From Geobacter sp. (GTDB lineage: Bacteria; Desulfobacterota; Desulfuromonadia; Geobacterales; Geobacteraceae): DNA of 15,592 nt. The notes under the pieces are model-generated. The model was not told the DNA's origin. It saw only the letters and a program-made list of their open reading frames with translations, and made no database searches. The position numbers and the translations under genes are program-made. Of the stretch, positions 1 through 7,335 are shown in pieces. The stretch's first letter is position 1. Every line of letters begins with the position of its first letter. The stretch covers positions 1 to 15,592 of the forward strand of contig RPRC01000160.1 of the NCBI GenBank assembly GCA_003857395.1, written 5' to 3'.

Positions 1-20
1 CGTTTCCTCTCCCAGCCAAT

Positions 21-668
21 TCAACCAGTAACTGTTCCGCAAGCGGCAACCACATCCTTTTCCGGCAATTTCACACGACCAAACCACGGCTTCCCCACCG
101 GCAGGAGATCTTTCCCGAATACCTGCAGGAAGATGACATGTGCCATCATGTACCAGGCTGAGAGTGCACAGATTATCAGATCCACGGCAACAAAGGGCAT
201 GAGCCACTTCAGACCCGCCAGGAATATCAGGTCAAGTCCGATAAAGCCGATGAGTACCGTGGTAAAGGTAAAGGCCATCATAGAGCTGATTCTCAGCGAG
301 GCAACCCACATAATCCCGGCATACAGCGTAAAGGCCAGCAGAAACATTCCTATATCTTGAGGGGTAACCCGTAGATGATTGCCAATAAAAGTACCGGGCG
401 CTCCCTGCAGGTCCATGATCAGCCAGATCAGCCCCAAGGAAAGCCAGAACGCTCCGAAGACCGTAAATGCGCTGTAGCCGAAGTTGTTGCCGCAGCGGAA
501 TTCCTGAAAACCGGCCACCAGCTGGGCGCCTCCGCCCAAAATAATAGCTGTGCAGAACACAACCCCTGTTCCGCACCAGCCAAGATTATGAAACTGCAAG
601 AGCAACGTCGTCAAACCAAATCCTGCCAATCCGACAACCGCCGGATTTCCCTGTCCTTGTCCCGCCAT
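21..668 (-). CDS. SatP/YaaH (GPR1/FUN34) family acetate permease
   Basis: The 215-residue protein is hydrophobic, with about six membrane-spanning segments. It carries family hallmarks: an N-terminal NPAVVGLAGFG segment (residues 8-18) and the block AQLVAGFQEFRCGNNFGYSA (about 48-67), which corresponds to the family's QxVAGxxEFRxGNxFGxxA. The family moves acetate or succinate with protons across the inner membrane, and the usual length is about 190-210 residues. The start is supported by AAGGAG seven bases upstream of ATG. It lies 125 bp after the FIST gene on the same strand, with no terminator seen between them, and is the last gene of the probable acetaldehyde-to-acetate operon. Acetate export or exchange fits the context, but direction and substrate are inferred. 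Confidence 0.88.
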   Translation of the reverse strand: MAGQGQGNPAVVGLAGFGLTTLLLQFHNLGWCGTGVVFCTAIILGGGAQLVAGFQEFRCGNNFGYSAFTVFGAFWLSLGLIWLIMDLQGAPGTFIGNHLRVTPQDIGMFLLAFTLYAGIMWVASLRISSMMAFTFTTVLIGFIGLDLIFLAGLKWLMPFVAVDLIICALSAWYMMAHVIFLQVFGKDLLPVGKPWFGRVKLPEKDVVAACGTVTG

Positions 669-793
669 AGCTTAGCTCCTTTTCTCTCTTTTTTTCAAAG
701 TCACGTTCAGAATCAGCTGTTATTTCTTTTCCCCACTGAAGCTCTACAAGGGATAGTTTCGAGCAGTGTATTTCGTGATTCAGCCCCTTCAGG

Positions 794-1900
794 TTATCTA
801 AATAAAATCATGGTAGCAGTCTGGTTCATATGACCGATGAACTGTTCCCCGTAGGAATTGAATCCGATTGTCGGAACCTCGGCAAACACCGCACCGTATT
901 TATCCGTAAGGTGTCTGTACTCCAGTTCCAGCGCCCGGTGCGCACAGTTAAAGACAATAACAGCCGAAACACCGCCCAGTTTGGCAATCGATCTCGCCAA
1001 TGTTTCTTTGGTATCGTCAATTAAATTCGTCAATTTGAGCAGCGAGAGCGGCATGCCCTCCACTGAGCTGCAATGAAAAAATACGCTGTCACCGGCAATA
1101 TGCTTCGGACTCCGGATGTATGGTTCTCCATCAATAACCAGACCGAGAGGGTGGCTGGGAAAAAGCGCGGCCAGTTCATGTACGGAGACTCCTAACGCTC
1201 CAGCGTAAGCTTGCGCGGCTGGCCTGTGATTAAATTCGACGATCTCCCTCTGCTCCTCATTCGCCTTGGTTACGACCAGCTCTACACCCATTTCACGGAC
1301 ACTCTGGGTCTTGACAAGTTCGAAGGGCGCAGCTGGCTTGAGGAGTGCAAGGACTGCTGCATCGGTATATGATTTTCCATTGGCGTAGACATGGGTAGAC
1401 TGAAAGTTCAAATCGTCTCCCGCGGACCCGCCGATGAAAAGAACGTTCGTTCTGTCACCGATTGCGTCCATCAACCTTTCTTCGCGCCCGCACATTCCGT
1501 CCACCAGAACAATACCGAGATAGTTCGATGGCTTCATCTCGTTGACAGGCGCACCGAAATGCCTTTCAAAAGAAATATAGGCATCGCGCACATCAATTTT
1601 TCTGCTCAGGTTTTTGACCACTGCAACCTTGACATCCACGAGCGAAGCATCATCGAAGGCCATGGCAACAACTGATCCCTTCGTCATCTTCCCCTGAAAA
1701 ATCTCACCCGCGGAAGAGCACCCAAATATCGTCGCCAACGGGAAGGATGACTGCATTTTTGCGCTTATCTCTGAAGGGGCATATTTTGTCGAAGCGAAAT
1801 ATACAAGCATCTTTATCTTGCTTGAAGCAAAAGTGTCCATCAATTCACGCACTGCCTCAGCCACTGTGCCCTTTTCAGAACGTGCAATTGCAATTGTCAT
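794..1900 (-). CDS. FIST N/C-domain protein, putative small-ligand sensor
   Basis: The protein has 368 residues. The N-terminal FIST domain contains the typical IFGCSSAGEIF segment (about 58-68) and LFIGGSAGDD. The C-terminal FIST_C part ends with GFNSYGEQFIGHMNQTATMILFR, close to the family ending GxxSYGE...NQTxT. FIST domains are proposed sensory modules, possibly for small metabolites such as amino acids, and are often linked to kinases or cyclases. Here the domain pair stands alone, with no output domain, membrane segment or signal peptide. AGGAGA six bases before ATG supports the start. The gene begins 15 bp after the 64-residue protein, so the two are probably co-translated. Its placement between a CoA-transferase and an acetate permease suggests a role tied to acetate or acyl-CoA status, which is inference. 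Confidence 0.85.
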   Translation of the reverse strand: MTIAIARSEKGTVAEAVRELMDTFASSKIKMLVYFASTKYAPSEISAKMQSSFPLATIFGCSSAGEIFQGKMTKGSVVAMAFDDASLVDVKVAVVKNLSRKIDVRDAYISFERHFGAPVNEMKPSNYLGIVLVDGMCGREERLMDAIGDRTNVLFIGGSAGDDLNFQSTHVYANGKSYTDAAVLALLKPAAPFELVKTQSVREMGVELVVTKANEEQREIVEFNHRPAAQAYAGALGVSVHELAALFPSHPLGLVIDGEPYIRSPKHIAGDSVFFHCSSVEGMPLSLLKLTNLIDDTKETLARSIAKLGGVSAVIVFNCAHRALELEYRHLTDKYGAVFAEVPTIGFNSYGEQFIGHMNQTATMILFR

Positions 1901-1915
1901 GGAATGTCTCCTGTT

Positions 1916-2110
1916 TCAGTGCTTCAGATTTTGCTGCATGTTTTCCAGTTTATTGATTATCGCCGGGTCATCTTCAGACTGGTCTGAATAGTGTGCAGGA
2001 TTTATCCCCTTCAGAATCAGCTTTGTCTTGACCACTTTGGCCAGCATCTCATTTCCCTTTGAACGCTCTGCAATTATCCCTTCAATCAGCTGTTTTATTT
2101 TTCCTGCCAT
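1916..2110 (-). CDS. 64-residue hypothetical protein preceding FIST gene
   Basis: I do not recognise this small protein. The frame is open further upstream to a GTG at 2173, but no ribosome site precedes that codon or the ATG at 2131. The ATG at 2110 has AAGGAGGT seven bases upstream, so I choose it, giving 64 residues starting MAGKIKQLIEGIIAERSKGN. The product looks helical and charged, with a conserved-looking core KTKLILKGINPAHYSDQSEDDPAIINKLENMQ. It has no membrane segment, signal peptide or cysteine. It follows the CoA-transferase by 100 bp and precedes the FIST gene by 15 bp, so it may be a FIST partner or adaptor. Function is unknown. Confidence 0.7.
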   Translation of the reverse strand: MAGKIKQLIEGIIAERSKGNEMLAKVVKTKLILKGINPAHYSDQSEDDPAIINKLENMQQNLKH

Positions 2111-2210
2111 CTCGGCTACCTCCTTCGGCATAGGGACAGAATCTGTGGTTCCGTAAAGGGTCGCAGTTGACACGTTACTAGGGATGATGCTTTCAGAGAA
2201 TTCACGCGCA

Positions 2211-3545
2211 TCAAATCCGGTTGCTGTTCCGCCAGATCTTCATCTTTTCAGCCGCCCTGACCAGGTCATCCCGGAAATCGGGATCCGCGATGGAGATAAG
2301 AGCTTCTGCCCTCTGCCAGGTACTGAGACCCTTCAGATTGACCTTGCCGAATTCTGTTACCACCCACTGTACACAACTGCGACTGGCGGTCACGATGCTA
2401 CCGGGGGTAAGGGTCGGAACAATACGGGATTTTGGTTCTCCTGCCTTTCCATAGGTGGAAGAAAGACAGATAAAACTCTTACCGCCATTGGACAGGTAGG
2501 CGCCCATAACGAAATCGAGTTGACCTCCGGTGCCGCTGATCTGTTTGGTCCCGGATGATTCGGATGAGATCTGTCCGAACAGGTCAACCTCAACGGCATT
2601 ATTGATTGAGATAAAGTTATCGATTATGGACACCCTGCGAACATCATTGATGTAATCAACCGGACAGCTCATGACTTGCGGATTGTCGTGAATAAAGTCA
2701 TAGAGCTTTTGGGTTCCGGCGCCAAAGGCGAAGACCTGCCGGAAGCGATCGATATTCTTCCGGGACCCGTTAATTTTGCCTTGCCGGGACAGGTCCACGA
2801 AAGCATCGACGTACATCTCCGTATGGACGCCCAGGTCTTTCAGATCTGATTCTCCGATCAGCGTCCCCACTGCATTGGGCATCCCCCCGATGCCAAGCTG
2901 CAGGCATGCGCCATTGGGGATTTCCGCAACAATCAGTTCCGCAACTTTCCGGTCTACGTCGGTTAATTCGCTTCCTTTCAGTTGCGCAAGTGGCGGGTCG
3001 TAGCCCTCAACGACAAAGTCGACTTGGGAAACGTGGATTCCTTCCTCGAACCCGCCCAGACAGCGGGGCATATTCCGGTTCACCTCCACGATGATAACCT
3101 TGGCCTTTTCGCAGACCGCCATCAGGTGGGATGACTGGGGCCCGAAATTGAAATTGCCTTTTTCATCCATGGGAGCCACCTGGAACATAGCCACATCCAC
3201 GGTTTCCACATTTTCCCGATACATGGTCGGCAGTTCCGAATAGCGCATGGGTGAATAATAGCCGCAACCCATTTCGATGATTTTCCGGTCGACCCCGGTG
3301 CAGTGCCAGGAGTTCCAGGTAAAATGTCTCCCCGGGTCCTCAATTGAGCAGATCGCCGGCATCCACATACTGATGCCGCCCCGGACCTTGACGTCTGACA
3401 ACTCTCCGGCACGGGCCGCCAAGGCCGTGTCGGTAACAACGGGATGGCCAACGCAGATGCCGTAGTCGACCCAATCGCCGGATTTGACATTTCTTACCGC
3501 TTCTTCAGCCGTAACAAGTTTTTTCTGGTATTCTTCGAAATACAT
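2211..3545 (-). CDS. Acetyl-CoA hydrolase/transferase family CoA-transferase (butyryl- or 4-hydroxybutyryl-CoA:acetate type)
   Basis: The enzyme has 444 residues, the length typical of the 4-hydroxybutyrate/butyryl-CoA:acetate CoA-transferase subgroup and shorter than the ~500-residue Cat1/succinyl-CoA:acetate type. Visible motifs are [11 protein letters not shown] (216-226, glycine-rich CoA loop), [11 protein letters not shown] with the probable catalytic glutamate E243 that forms the glutamyl-CoA thioester, and [13 protein letters not shown] (337-349). The frame is open upstream for 46 more codons, but GGGAGG seven bases before the ATG at 3545 fixes the start. The reaction would move CoA between acetyl-CoA and another carboxylate, releasing acetate in the cytoplasm. 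It lies downstream of the acylating acetaldehyde dehydrogenase, which supplies acetyl-CoA. The exact acid partner cannot be read from sequence. Confidence 0.88.
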   Translation of the reverse strand: MYFEEYQKKLVTAEEAVRNVKSGDWVDYGICVGHPVVTDTALAARAGELSDVKVRGGISMWMPAICSIEDPGRHFTWNSWHCTGVDRKIIEMGCGYYSPMRYSELPTMYRENVETVDVAMFQVAPMDEKGNFNFGPQSSHLMAVCEKAKVIIVEVNRNMPRCLGGFEEGIHVSQVDFVVEGYDPPLAQLKGSELTDVDRKVAELIVAEIPNGACLQLGIGGMPNAVGTLIGESDLKDLGVHTEMYVDAFVDLSRQGKINGSRKNIDRFRQVFAFGAGTQKLYDFIHDNPQVMSCPVDYINDVRRVSIIDNFISINNAVEVDLFGQISSESSGTKQISGTGGQLDFVMGAYLSNGGKSFICLSSTYGKAGEPKSRIVPTLTPGSIVTASRSCVQWVVTEFGKVNLKGLSTWQRAEALISIADPDFRDDLVRAAEKMKIWRNSNRI

Positions 3546-3831
3546 ATGTAGCCTCCCTCTGAAATGAAACTTCACTATCCGGCCTGTGTTATCTTCGATA
3601 CTTTTACCCACTGAGATCATGAAGCTTATGCCTCTAGGCACTTCTTGATCTGATCGACTATCTACAGGCAACAATAACGTCAATACTCATCTCCCAATAA
3701 GCGGGGCAATCGAGGATATCTCTCTCACCGCAAACTATTACTACATTCAATTCTTACTTATGCATACGGGTGCAAGAGCCCTCGACTGGACAGGTAAATC
3801 ATCGAAGGGCTCTTGCCAAAGCAGCCCTTAT
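3546..3831. other. 286-bp spacer between aldehyde dehydrogenase and CoA-transferase genes
   Basis: No gene is supported here. The part next to the aldehyde dehydrogenase holds a long inverted repeat (annotated separately). The part next to the CoA-transferase is an open but apparently non-coding extension of its frame. I found no -24/-12 sigma-54 element on the minus strand. A weak TTGACG can be seen near 3682, but no convincing -10 follows it. The CoA-transferase may therefore depend on read-through from upstream. Confidence 0.5.
3772..3816 (-). repeat. Long inverted repeat just after the aldehyde dehydrogenase stop
   Basis: The arms GCAAGAGCCCTCGA (3772-3785) and TCGAAGGGCTCTTGC (3802-3816) pair over 14 bp with a single bulged base and a 16-base loop. 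It starts 16 bases past the stop codon of the aldehyde dehydrogenase. No T-run follows on the minus strand (next bases are ACCCGTATGC), so it does not look like a standard intrinsic terminator. It may be an mRNA-stabilising or partial-termination hairpin that sets the ratio of the dehydrogenase to the downstream genes. Confidence 0.7.
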
Positions 3832-5184
3832 CTATTCTCCCGTTGCGTCAGGCCTAATCCTTCTAGCCACTCTCTTGATGTTGATGAGGTTCTTGAAGGT
3901 AACTCCTTCAGTGGTACTATTACCGCCGCGTGCGCCGCAACCAAGGGTAAAGGACGGCACCATCCCACTGGTAAGACCGACAACACCATGCATGGATGGC
4001 TGATTCCAGATAACCCTGCCAGCCGGAACTTTCAGGGCAAACTCTTCAAGAATTGTTTCATCATTGGAAAAAGCAACGGCTGTATGCCCCGCGCCGCCGA
4101 ATTCCAGTTGAGCAACAGCGGCTTGAATCGCCGCATCATTATCGTTGGCAACATACCAACCAAGTACCGGAGAAAGTTTTTCATGACTCATCCAGTCTTT
4201 CGGACCAATGTCCTCCAATGGAACCAAAAGGAGATTCACATCATCCGGGACGGAAAAGCCGGCCAATTGAGCGATTTTTTGGGGGGATTGCCCAACGATT
4301 TGTCCAGAGACAACCCCTTTTTCTTTGTCAAACATAATTTGTTCGAGCTTGGCTTTTTCTTTTCCGTCACAAAGGTAAGCACCCTTTTCCTTGAATAACC
4401 GCAGTGTTTTTTCTGCGACCCGTTCGTCATCAAAAATAACTGATTGCTCCGTGAGGCAGAGAGTCCCGTAGTCAAACGTTTTGGAAGCGATGATGTTGCT
4501 TACGGCCATTTCCAGATCAGCAGTTTTTTCAATGTATACCGGCACATTGCCGGGACCGACTCCCAGTGCAGGATGACCGGAACTGTATGCGGCCTTTACC
4601 ATTGCACCGCCACCGGTGGCGATTATCATTGAAATTTCTGGATGTTTCATAAGAGCATTGGTGGCCTCTACTGACGGCTTTTCAATCCACTGGATGCAGT
4701 CTTGCGGGGCACCGGCTGAAACGGCCGCATCCAGCATAACTCGTGCCGCTTCAGCGCTGCACTCCTGAGCACGGGGATGGAACGCGAAAATAATGACGTT
4801 ACGTCCTTTCAAGGCGCTCATGATTTTAAACATAGTTGTTGCGGTTGGATTGGTGGTAGGCGTTACCCCAGCAATGATGCCATACGGTTCCGCTATACTG
4901 ATAACGCCATCCGTTTCATCGACAATTCCGACCGATTTCTTGTCCTTCATGTAGTCGTACACCACCTGGCTGGCAAAGTAATTCTTTACAACTTTGTCGT
5001 CTACCTTGCCGATGCCGGTTTCATGTACTGCCATTTCAGCAAGATTGGCACCATGCGCCAAACCTGCCAAGCACATAGACTCAGTGATTTGGTCAACCTG
5101 GCCTTGGGATAAGTTTCTCATGATTGCTAATGACTTTTGTGCATTTACCATCAACTGCTCTACGTTTTGAATAACATCCGTCAT
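3832..5184 (-). CDS. CoA-acylating acetaldehyde dehydrogenase (EutE/PduP/AdhE-N type)
   Basis: This 450-residue aldehyde dehydrogenase superfamily protein matches the CoA-acylating branch and the size of the aldehyde half of AdhE. The active-site segment SKTFDYGTLCLTEQSVIFDD places the catalytic cysteine at C243. Other family blocks are AEPYGIIAGVTPTTNPT (98-114), IIATGGGAMVKAAYSSGHPALGVGPGN (188-213) and FTLGCGARGGNSTTEGV near the C-terminus. The reaction is acetaldehyde + CoA + NAD+ to acetyl-CoA + NADH, in the cytoplasm. GGAGGGT five bases before ATG supports the start. No alcohol dehydrogenase domain is fused; a separate iron-type enzyme lies 2.2 kb upstream. It heads the probable acetate operon and is preceded by a sigma-54-type promoter, a leader terminator and a palindromic site. 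Confidence 0.93.
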   Translation of the reverse strand: MTDVIQNVEQLMVNAQKSLAIMRNLSQGQVDQITESMCLAGLAHGANLAEMAVHETGIGKVDDKVVKNYFASQVVYDYMKDKKSVGIVDETDGVISIAEPYGIIAGVTPTTNPTATTMFKIMSALKGRNVIIFAFHPRAQECSAEAARVMLDAAVSAGAPQDCIQWIEKPSVEATNALMKHPEISMIIATGGGAMVKAAYSSGHPALGVGPGNVPVYIEKTADLEMAVSNIIASKTFDYGTLCLTEQSVIFDDERVAEKTLRLFKEKGAYLCDGKEKAKLEQIMFDKEKGVVSGQIVGQSPQKIAQLAGFSVPDDVNLLLVPLEDIGPKDWMSHEKLSPVLGWYVANDNDAAIQAAVAQLEFGGAGHTAVAFSNDETILEEFALKVPAGRVIWNQPSMHGVVGLTSGMVPSFTLGCGARGGNSTTEGVTFKNLINIKRVARRIRPDATGE

Positions 5185-5217
5185 CTTGTACCCTCCGAAT
5201 AAATTATTGAGGCAAGA

Positions 5218-5247
5218 ATTACCTCACTTTGTTTACTGACCTGTCAA
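5218..5247 (-). promoter_or_regulatory. Possible sigma-70 promoter of the aldehyde dehydrogenase gene
   Basis: On the minus strand TTGACA (5247-5242) is followed after 18 bases by GGTAAT (5223-5218), a 4-of-6 match to the -10 consensus. Transcription would start near 5211, about 27 bases before the ATG, just ahead of the ribosome site. This would give a terminator-free transcript if the upstream sigma-54 promoter is not used. Moderate match only. Confidence 0.3.
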
Positions 5248-5256
5248 TTGACTGGT
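5239..5256. promoter_or_regulatory. 18-bp near-perfect palindrome, possible operator
   Basis: ACCTGTCAATTGACTGGT is symmetrical except for one base pair, with a perfect 10-bp core GTCAATTGAC. It covers the possible -35 element TTGACA, a position suited to a repressor. No cognate regulator is identified. Confidence 0.35.
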
Positions 5257-5347
5257 TTAGTACCATATAAAGCCGTACTTTGATTTCTGTATAGACTTAC
5301 TAATGTATAAATATGATTTTGTCTGATAGTTAAGTATTGCCGTAGTG

Positions 5348-5376
5348 AAAAAGCGGGCGAAATTAATATTTCGCCC
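5348..5376 (-). terminator. Intrinsic terminator inside the aldehyde dehydrogenase leader
   Basis: On the minus strand GGGCGAAAT, loop ATTA, ATTTCGCCC make a perfect 9-bp stem, followed by GC and TTTTT. It lies about 27 bases after the start site predicted from the sigma-54 promoter at 5414-5430 and 164 bp before the ATG. It could attenuate the operon, or it could end transcription arriving from the relic region upstream. Confidence 0.75.
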
Positions 5377-5413
5377 AATAACAAAGTTTTGGAGTTATGT
5401 CATTGTACTGATT

Positions 5414-5430
5414 AGCATGTTGTGTACCAA
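5414..5430 (-). promoter_or_regulatory. Sigma-54 (-24/-12) promoter for the aldehyde dehydrogenase operon
   Basis: The minus strand reads TTGGTACACAACATGCT, which has the invariant GG-N10-GC spacing and fits YTGGCACGRNNNTTGCW apart from C to T in the -24 box, A for G after it, C for R, and A for T before TGC. The predicted start is near 5403. A 17-bp palindrome lies 141 bp upstream, as expected for an enhancer-binding protein. The match is a little weaker than that of the alcohol dehydrogenase promoter, but the parallel layout raises confidence. Confidence 0.65.
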
Positions 5431-5570
5431 TCCATCCAATGTCTTTTTTGCCTATAATATCTACCAGTTATGCCAGTTAAGTTTCACGGCACGATCTATT
5501 ACAAACAGCGTTTCATGTTTCCATTGTTACCATAACTGTGCAACCAGTTAATTCTATTCACTATTTTTGA

Positions 5571-5587
5571 TGTAAAGAAAATTTACA
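5571..5587. promoter_or_regulatory. 17-bp palindrome, candidate enhancer site upstream of the aldehyde dehydrogenase
   Basis: TGTAAAGAAAATTTACA has perfect 6-bp arms (TGTAAA/TTTACA) around a 5-base centre. It matches the palindrome at 8942-8958 in 15 of 17 positions and sits at nearly the same distance from a -24/-12 promoter (141 versus 145 bp gap). I interpret it as the binding site of an NtrC-type regulator, most likely the one encoded at 9156-10577. Confidence 0.7.
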
Positions 5588-5769
5588 TATGCAAAAATTA
5601 TTACAACCTGTTTGCCTGTTAATTGTTGATTCCGTAAAGAATCTCTAAAAAATTCCCTGCCGGATCGTCTGGCTAAAGTCATCGCGTACAAGCAAAGAAC
5701 AAGTATCGTGTCCGTGCCCACTAAGAGTAAAAGAAAGGGAGCGGGTGCCGGGCAGCCCCCGCAGGATGG

Positions 5770-5799
5770 AAAAACACCTCATTCTACCGGAAGGAGGTG
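5770..5799 (-). terminator. Intrinsic terminator after the receiver-domain relic
   Basis: On the minus strand CACCTC and GAGGTG (5799-5794 and 5780-5775) form a 6-bp stem with a 13-base loop, followed directly by TTTTT. It lies 28 bp past the stop of the short receiver-like frame, which suggests that frame is, or once was, a transcribed gene. Confidence 0.5.
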
Positions 5800-5826
5800 C
5801 GTTTCCTGGGAGGACCTCATCCAAAT

Positions 5827-6054
5827 CTAGAAGTTCCAGAATTGGTCTATCTCTGCTCCAGTGAAGTCCCACACGGCATTGTGAGGAGGGAGCTCTTCTT
5901 CGAAAAATTCAGGCAGTCGGTCGTTAGCACTGCTAAACCCGATGGTTTCGACTAGAGGGAAACCTACATTCAGCAATATCAGGCTGAATCCGAGAAGAAT
6001 CTCTTCTTCATCATCCACAAGGAGTATCGACAGCCCATTCTCTGCCGGCATCAT
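5827..6054 (-). pseudogene. Truncated response-regulator receiver relic (75 residues)
   Basis: The N-terminal 35 residues, including LSILLVDDEEEILLGFSLIL, match the start of a receiver domain (beta-1 and the acidic DDE pocket followed by helix 1). They resemble the opening FPILLVDDEKHILLSSESVL of the intact regulator at 9156-10577. After about residue 45 the similarity ends: no phosphorylated aspartate strand, no conserved Thr/Lys, no AAA+ or HTH region. The frame stops at 75 residues against about 120 for a lone receiver and 470 for the full regulator. A GGGGGA ribosome site precedes the tandem ATGATG start (the second ATG at 6051 is also possible), and a terminator follows. It is either a decaying paralogue of the neighbouring regulator or a small expressed fragment. 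Confidence 0.45.
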
Positions 6055-6365
6055 GAGATCCCCCGTTCACACCAGATAAAACTTGCGCAGACTTCTATGA
6101 CGAGTAATGCACTTCGCCATGGCAGTTCCTCACCGGAATGCACGAATCGCTTCTGTATCATAGGTACAAAAAAACGGGCGCCGGATTCAAACAGCGCCCA
6201 ATACCGAAAAGGAGGATTTTCGGGCAAATTCAATAATTGTGATGTCATTTGACACATTGAGACCAAGACAGCACCGCTTGCCCGCGATGAAAAAAATAGT
6301 TTGCAACTCCTCAAGGCGGACAAGAATCGGAGTAATGATCTCTAGATCATTTTTTCCCGTGTATT
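6055..6365. other. Non-coding spacer between outer-membrane gene and receiver relic
   Basis: This 311-bp stretch holds the 3' untranslated region and terminator of the outer-membrane gene. A minus-strand frame (6051-6323) ends with TGA overlapping the relic's ATG, the same ATGA arrangement as the intact kinase/regulator pair. Its translation does not resemble a kinase and it crosses the terminator, so I do not call it a gene. It may be the decayed remains of a kinase C-terminus. Confidence 0.4.
6168..6199 (-). terminator. Intrinsic terminator of the outer-membrane protein gene
   Basis: On the minus strand GGGCGC, a 12-base loop and GCGCCC (6199-6176) are followed by G and seven T residues (6174-6168). 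It lies about 167 bp after the stop of the beta-barrel gene and would end its transcript before the receiver relic. Confidence 0.8.
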
Positions 6366-7262
6366 TCAGAAGAAATACGCCCAGCGTGCTCCGAACGTGT
6401 CCGTTCCTGCACCGCTCTTGACGGAAAAATCATTCCGATATTCAATCATCAATTGATTGTTGCTGCCCACCATCCAGAAAAGCGAAACTCCCAGACCATG
6501 ATTGTTCAGTTCGTCATTCTGCTTGACCCCTTCCACTTTTGTTTCACCGCCATAATTGTAAAAGTAGTCAAGTGACATGTACCACTGCTTGGTAATATCG
6601 TAGCTGAGGTGCGACTCAATGCCGAGAACGGGGTCCTGTGATTTTTTCACCTGGGTCACGCCGTTGTAGAAGTCATTGTTATCGGTATAAAATTCGCCGT
6701 TCACAATAAAGTCAGCATAGAAATTCTCCCCGACGCCCTTTACAATGCCGAGCTCAGGCTTGATAGCCCAGCGGTTGTTGCCAAGATTGAATGATCTGTT
6801 TTTGTTGTAATGACCGATCGGTAGAGTGATGTAGGGAGAAAAACCGACCCAGAGTTTCTCCTTTGGCGCGTTGACAAACCAGAAGGTCGCCAGTACCGTC
6901 GAGTCAGCAAGCCCGGAGTCCGAAAGATTCGCATCACCTACAGCTGCACCGTCCAAGTGCTGTTCGCCAAACAAGATGAGCGCCTGCGGGTCAACGGTAA
7001 GACCTCCGTCTCCATACAGCGCATTGCCAATATTCGTGTAGTAGACCGGCCTGAAGATACCGATATTGGCATTGAGGTTGAAATCGTTACTAACCTTATT
7101 GCCGTTTGCAAACAGCGTGTTTGCCGTGATGTGCTTGAAATAGGTACAGAAAAGCATTGTCCCGTCAGGCAGAGGAATATAATCCCTTGCATTTGCAGCA
7201 AAAGAGAGTTCCGGCCTGGCGAGCAGTACCCCCAACAATGCCATGATAATCAATTTTTTCAT
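6366..7262 (-). CDS. Outer-membrane beta-barrel protein, MetA-pathway phenol-degradation transporter-like
   Basis: The 298-residue protein begins MKKLIIMALLGVLLARPELSFAANA, a typical signal peptide with cleavage near SFA or ANA, and ends in aromatic YFF as outer-membrane barrels do. The body has alternating strands rich in aromatic residues, for example LWVGFSPYITLPIG and WYMSLDYFYNYGGET, a pattern typical of the Phenol_MetA_deg family. These proteins are assumed to help hydrophobic or organic substrates cross the outer membrane. The frame opens five codons earlier at a GTG, but GGGAGGAGG just ahead of ATG 7262 fixes the start. It follows the alcohol dehydrogenase by 113 bp with a terminator-like hairpin between. 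No separate promoter was recognised. A role in alcohol uptake is inference. Confidence 0.75.
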   Translation of the reverse strand: MKKLIIMALLGVLLARPELSFAANARDYIPLPDGTMLFCTYFKHITANTLFANGNKVSNDFNLNANIGIFRPVYYTNIGNALYGDGGLTVDPQALILFGEQHLDGAAVGDANLSDSGLADSTVLATFWFVNAPKEKLWVGFSPYITLPIGHYNKNRSFNLGNNRWAIKPELGIVKGVGENFYADFIVNGEFYTDNNDFYNGVTQVKKSQDPVLGIESHLSYDITKQWYMSLDYFYNYGGETKVEGVKQNDELNNHGLGVSLFWMVGSNNQLMIEYRNDFSVKSGAGTDTFGARWAYFF

Positions 7263-7335
7263 TACGCCTCCTCCCACACTTCATTTTGTCCTGCATCTGA
7301 AATATACAGACATTCCCGTCAATCCGTGATCACCA

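Larger units (their letters stand above)
5185..5644. other. Regulatory intergenic region upstream of the aldehyde dehydrogenase
   Basis: This roughly 460-bp, AT-rich stretch has no supported gene. Reading in the direction of transcription it holds a 17-bp palindrome (5571-5587), a -24/-12 promoter (5414-5430), an intrinsic terminator (5348-5376), a possible sigma-70 promoter inside a palindrome (5218-5256) and the ribosome site. Short open frames on the plus strand here have no ribosome sites or recognisable products. Confidence 0.7.

Noticed and set aside
2111..2173. Longer start (GTG at 2173 or ATG at 2131) for the small protein before the FIST gene
   Set aside because: Neither has a ribosome site; AAGGAGGT lies seven bases before the ATG at 2110.
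3546..3683. 46-residue N-terminal extension of the CoA-transferase to an ATG at 3683
   Set aside because: The extension is not family-like, and a strong GGGAGG site sits just before the ATG at 3545, which gives the normal family length.
3760..4398. 212-codon plus-strand frame
   Set aside because: It is antisense to the C-terminal part of the acylating aldehyde dehydrogenase, with no ribosome site or recognisable domain.
6051..6323. 90-codon minus-strand frame ending in an ATGA overlap with the receiver relic
   Set aside because: It crosses a strong intrinsic terminator and its translation does not resemble a kinase or any family I know. Mentioned only as a possible decayed remnant.
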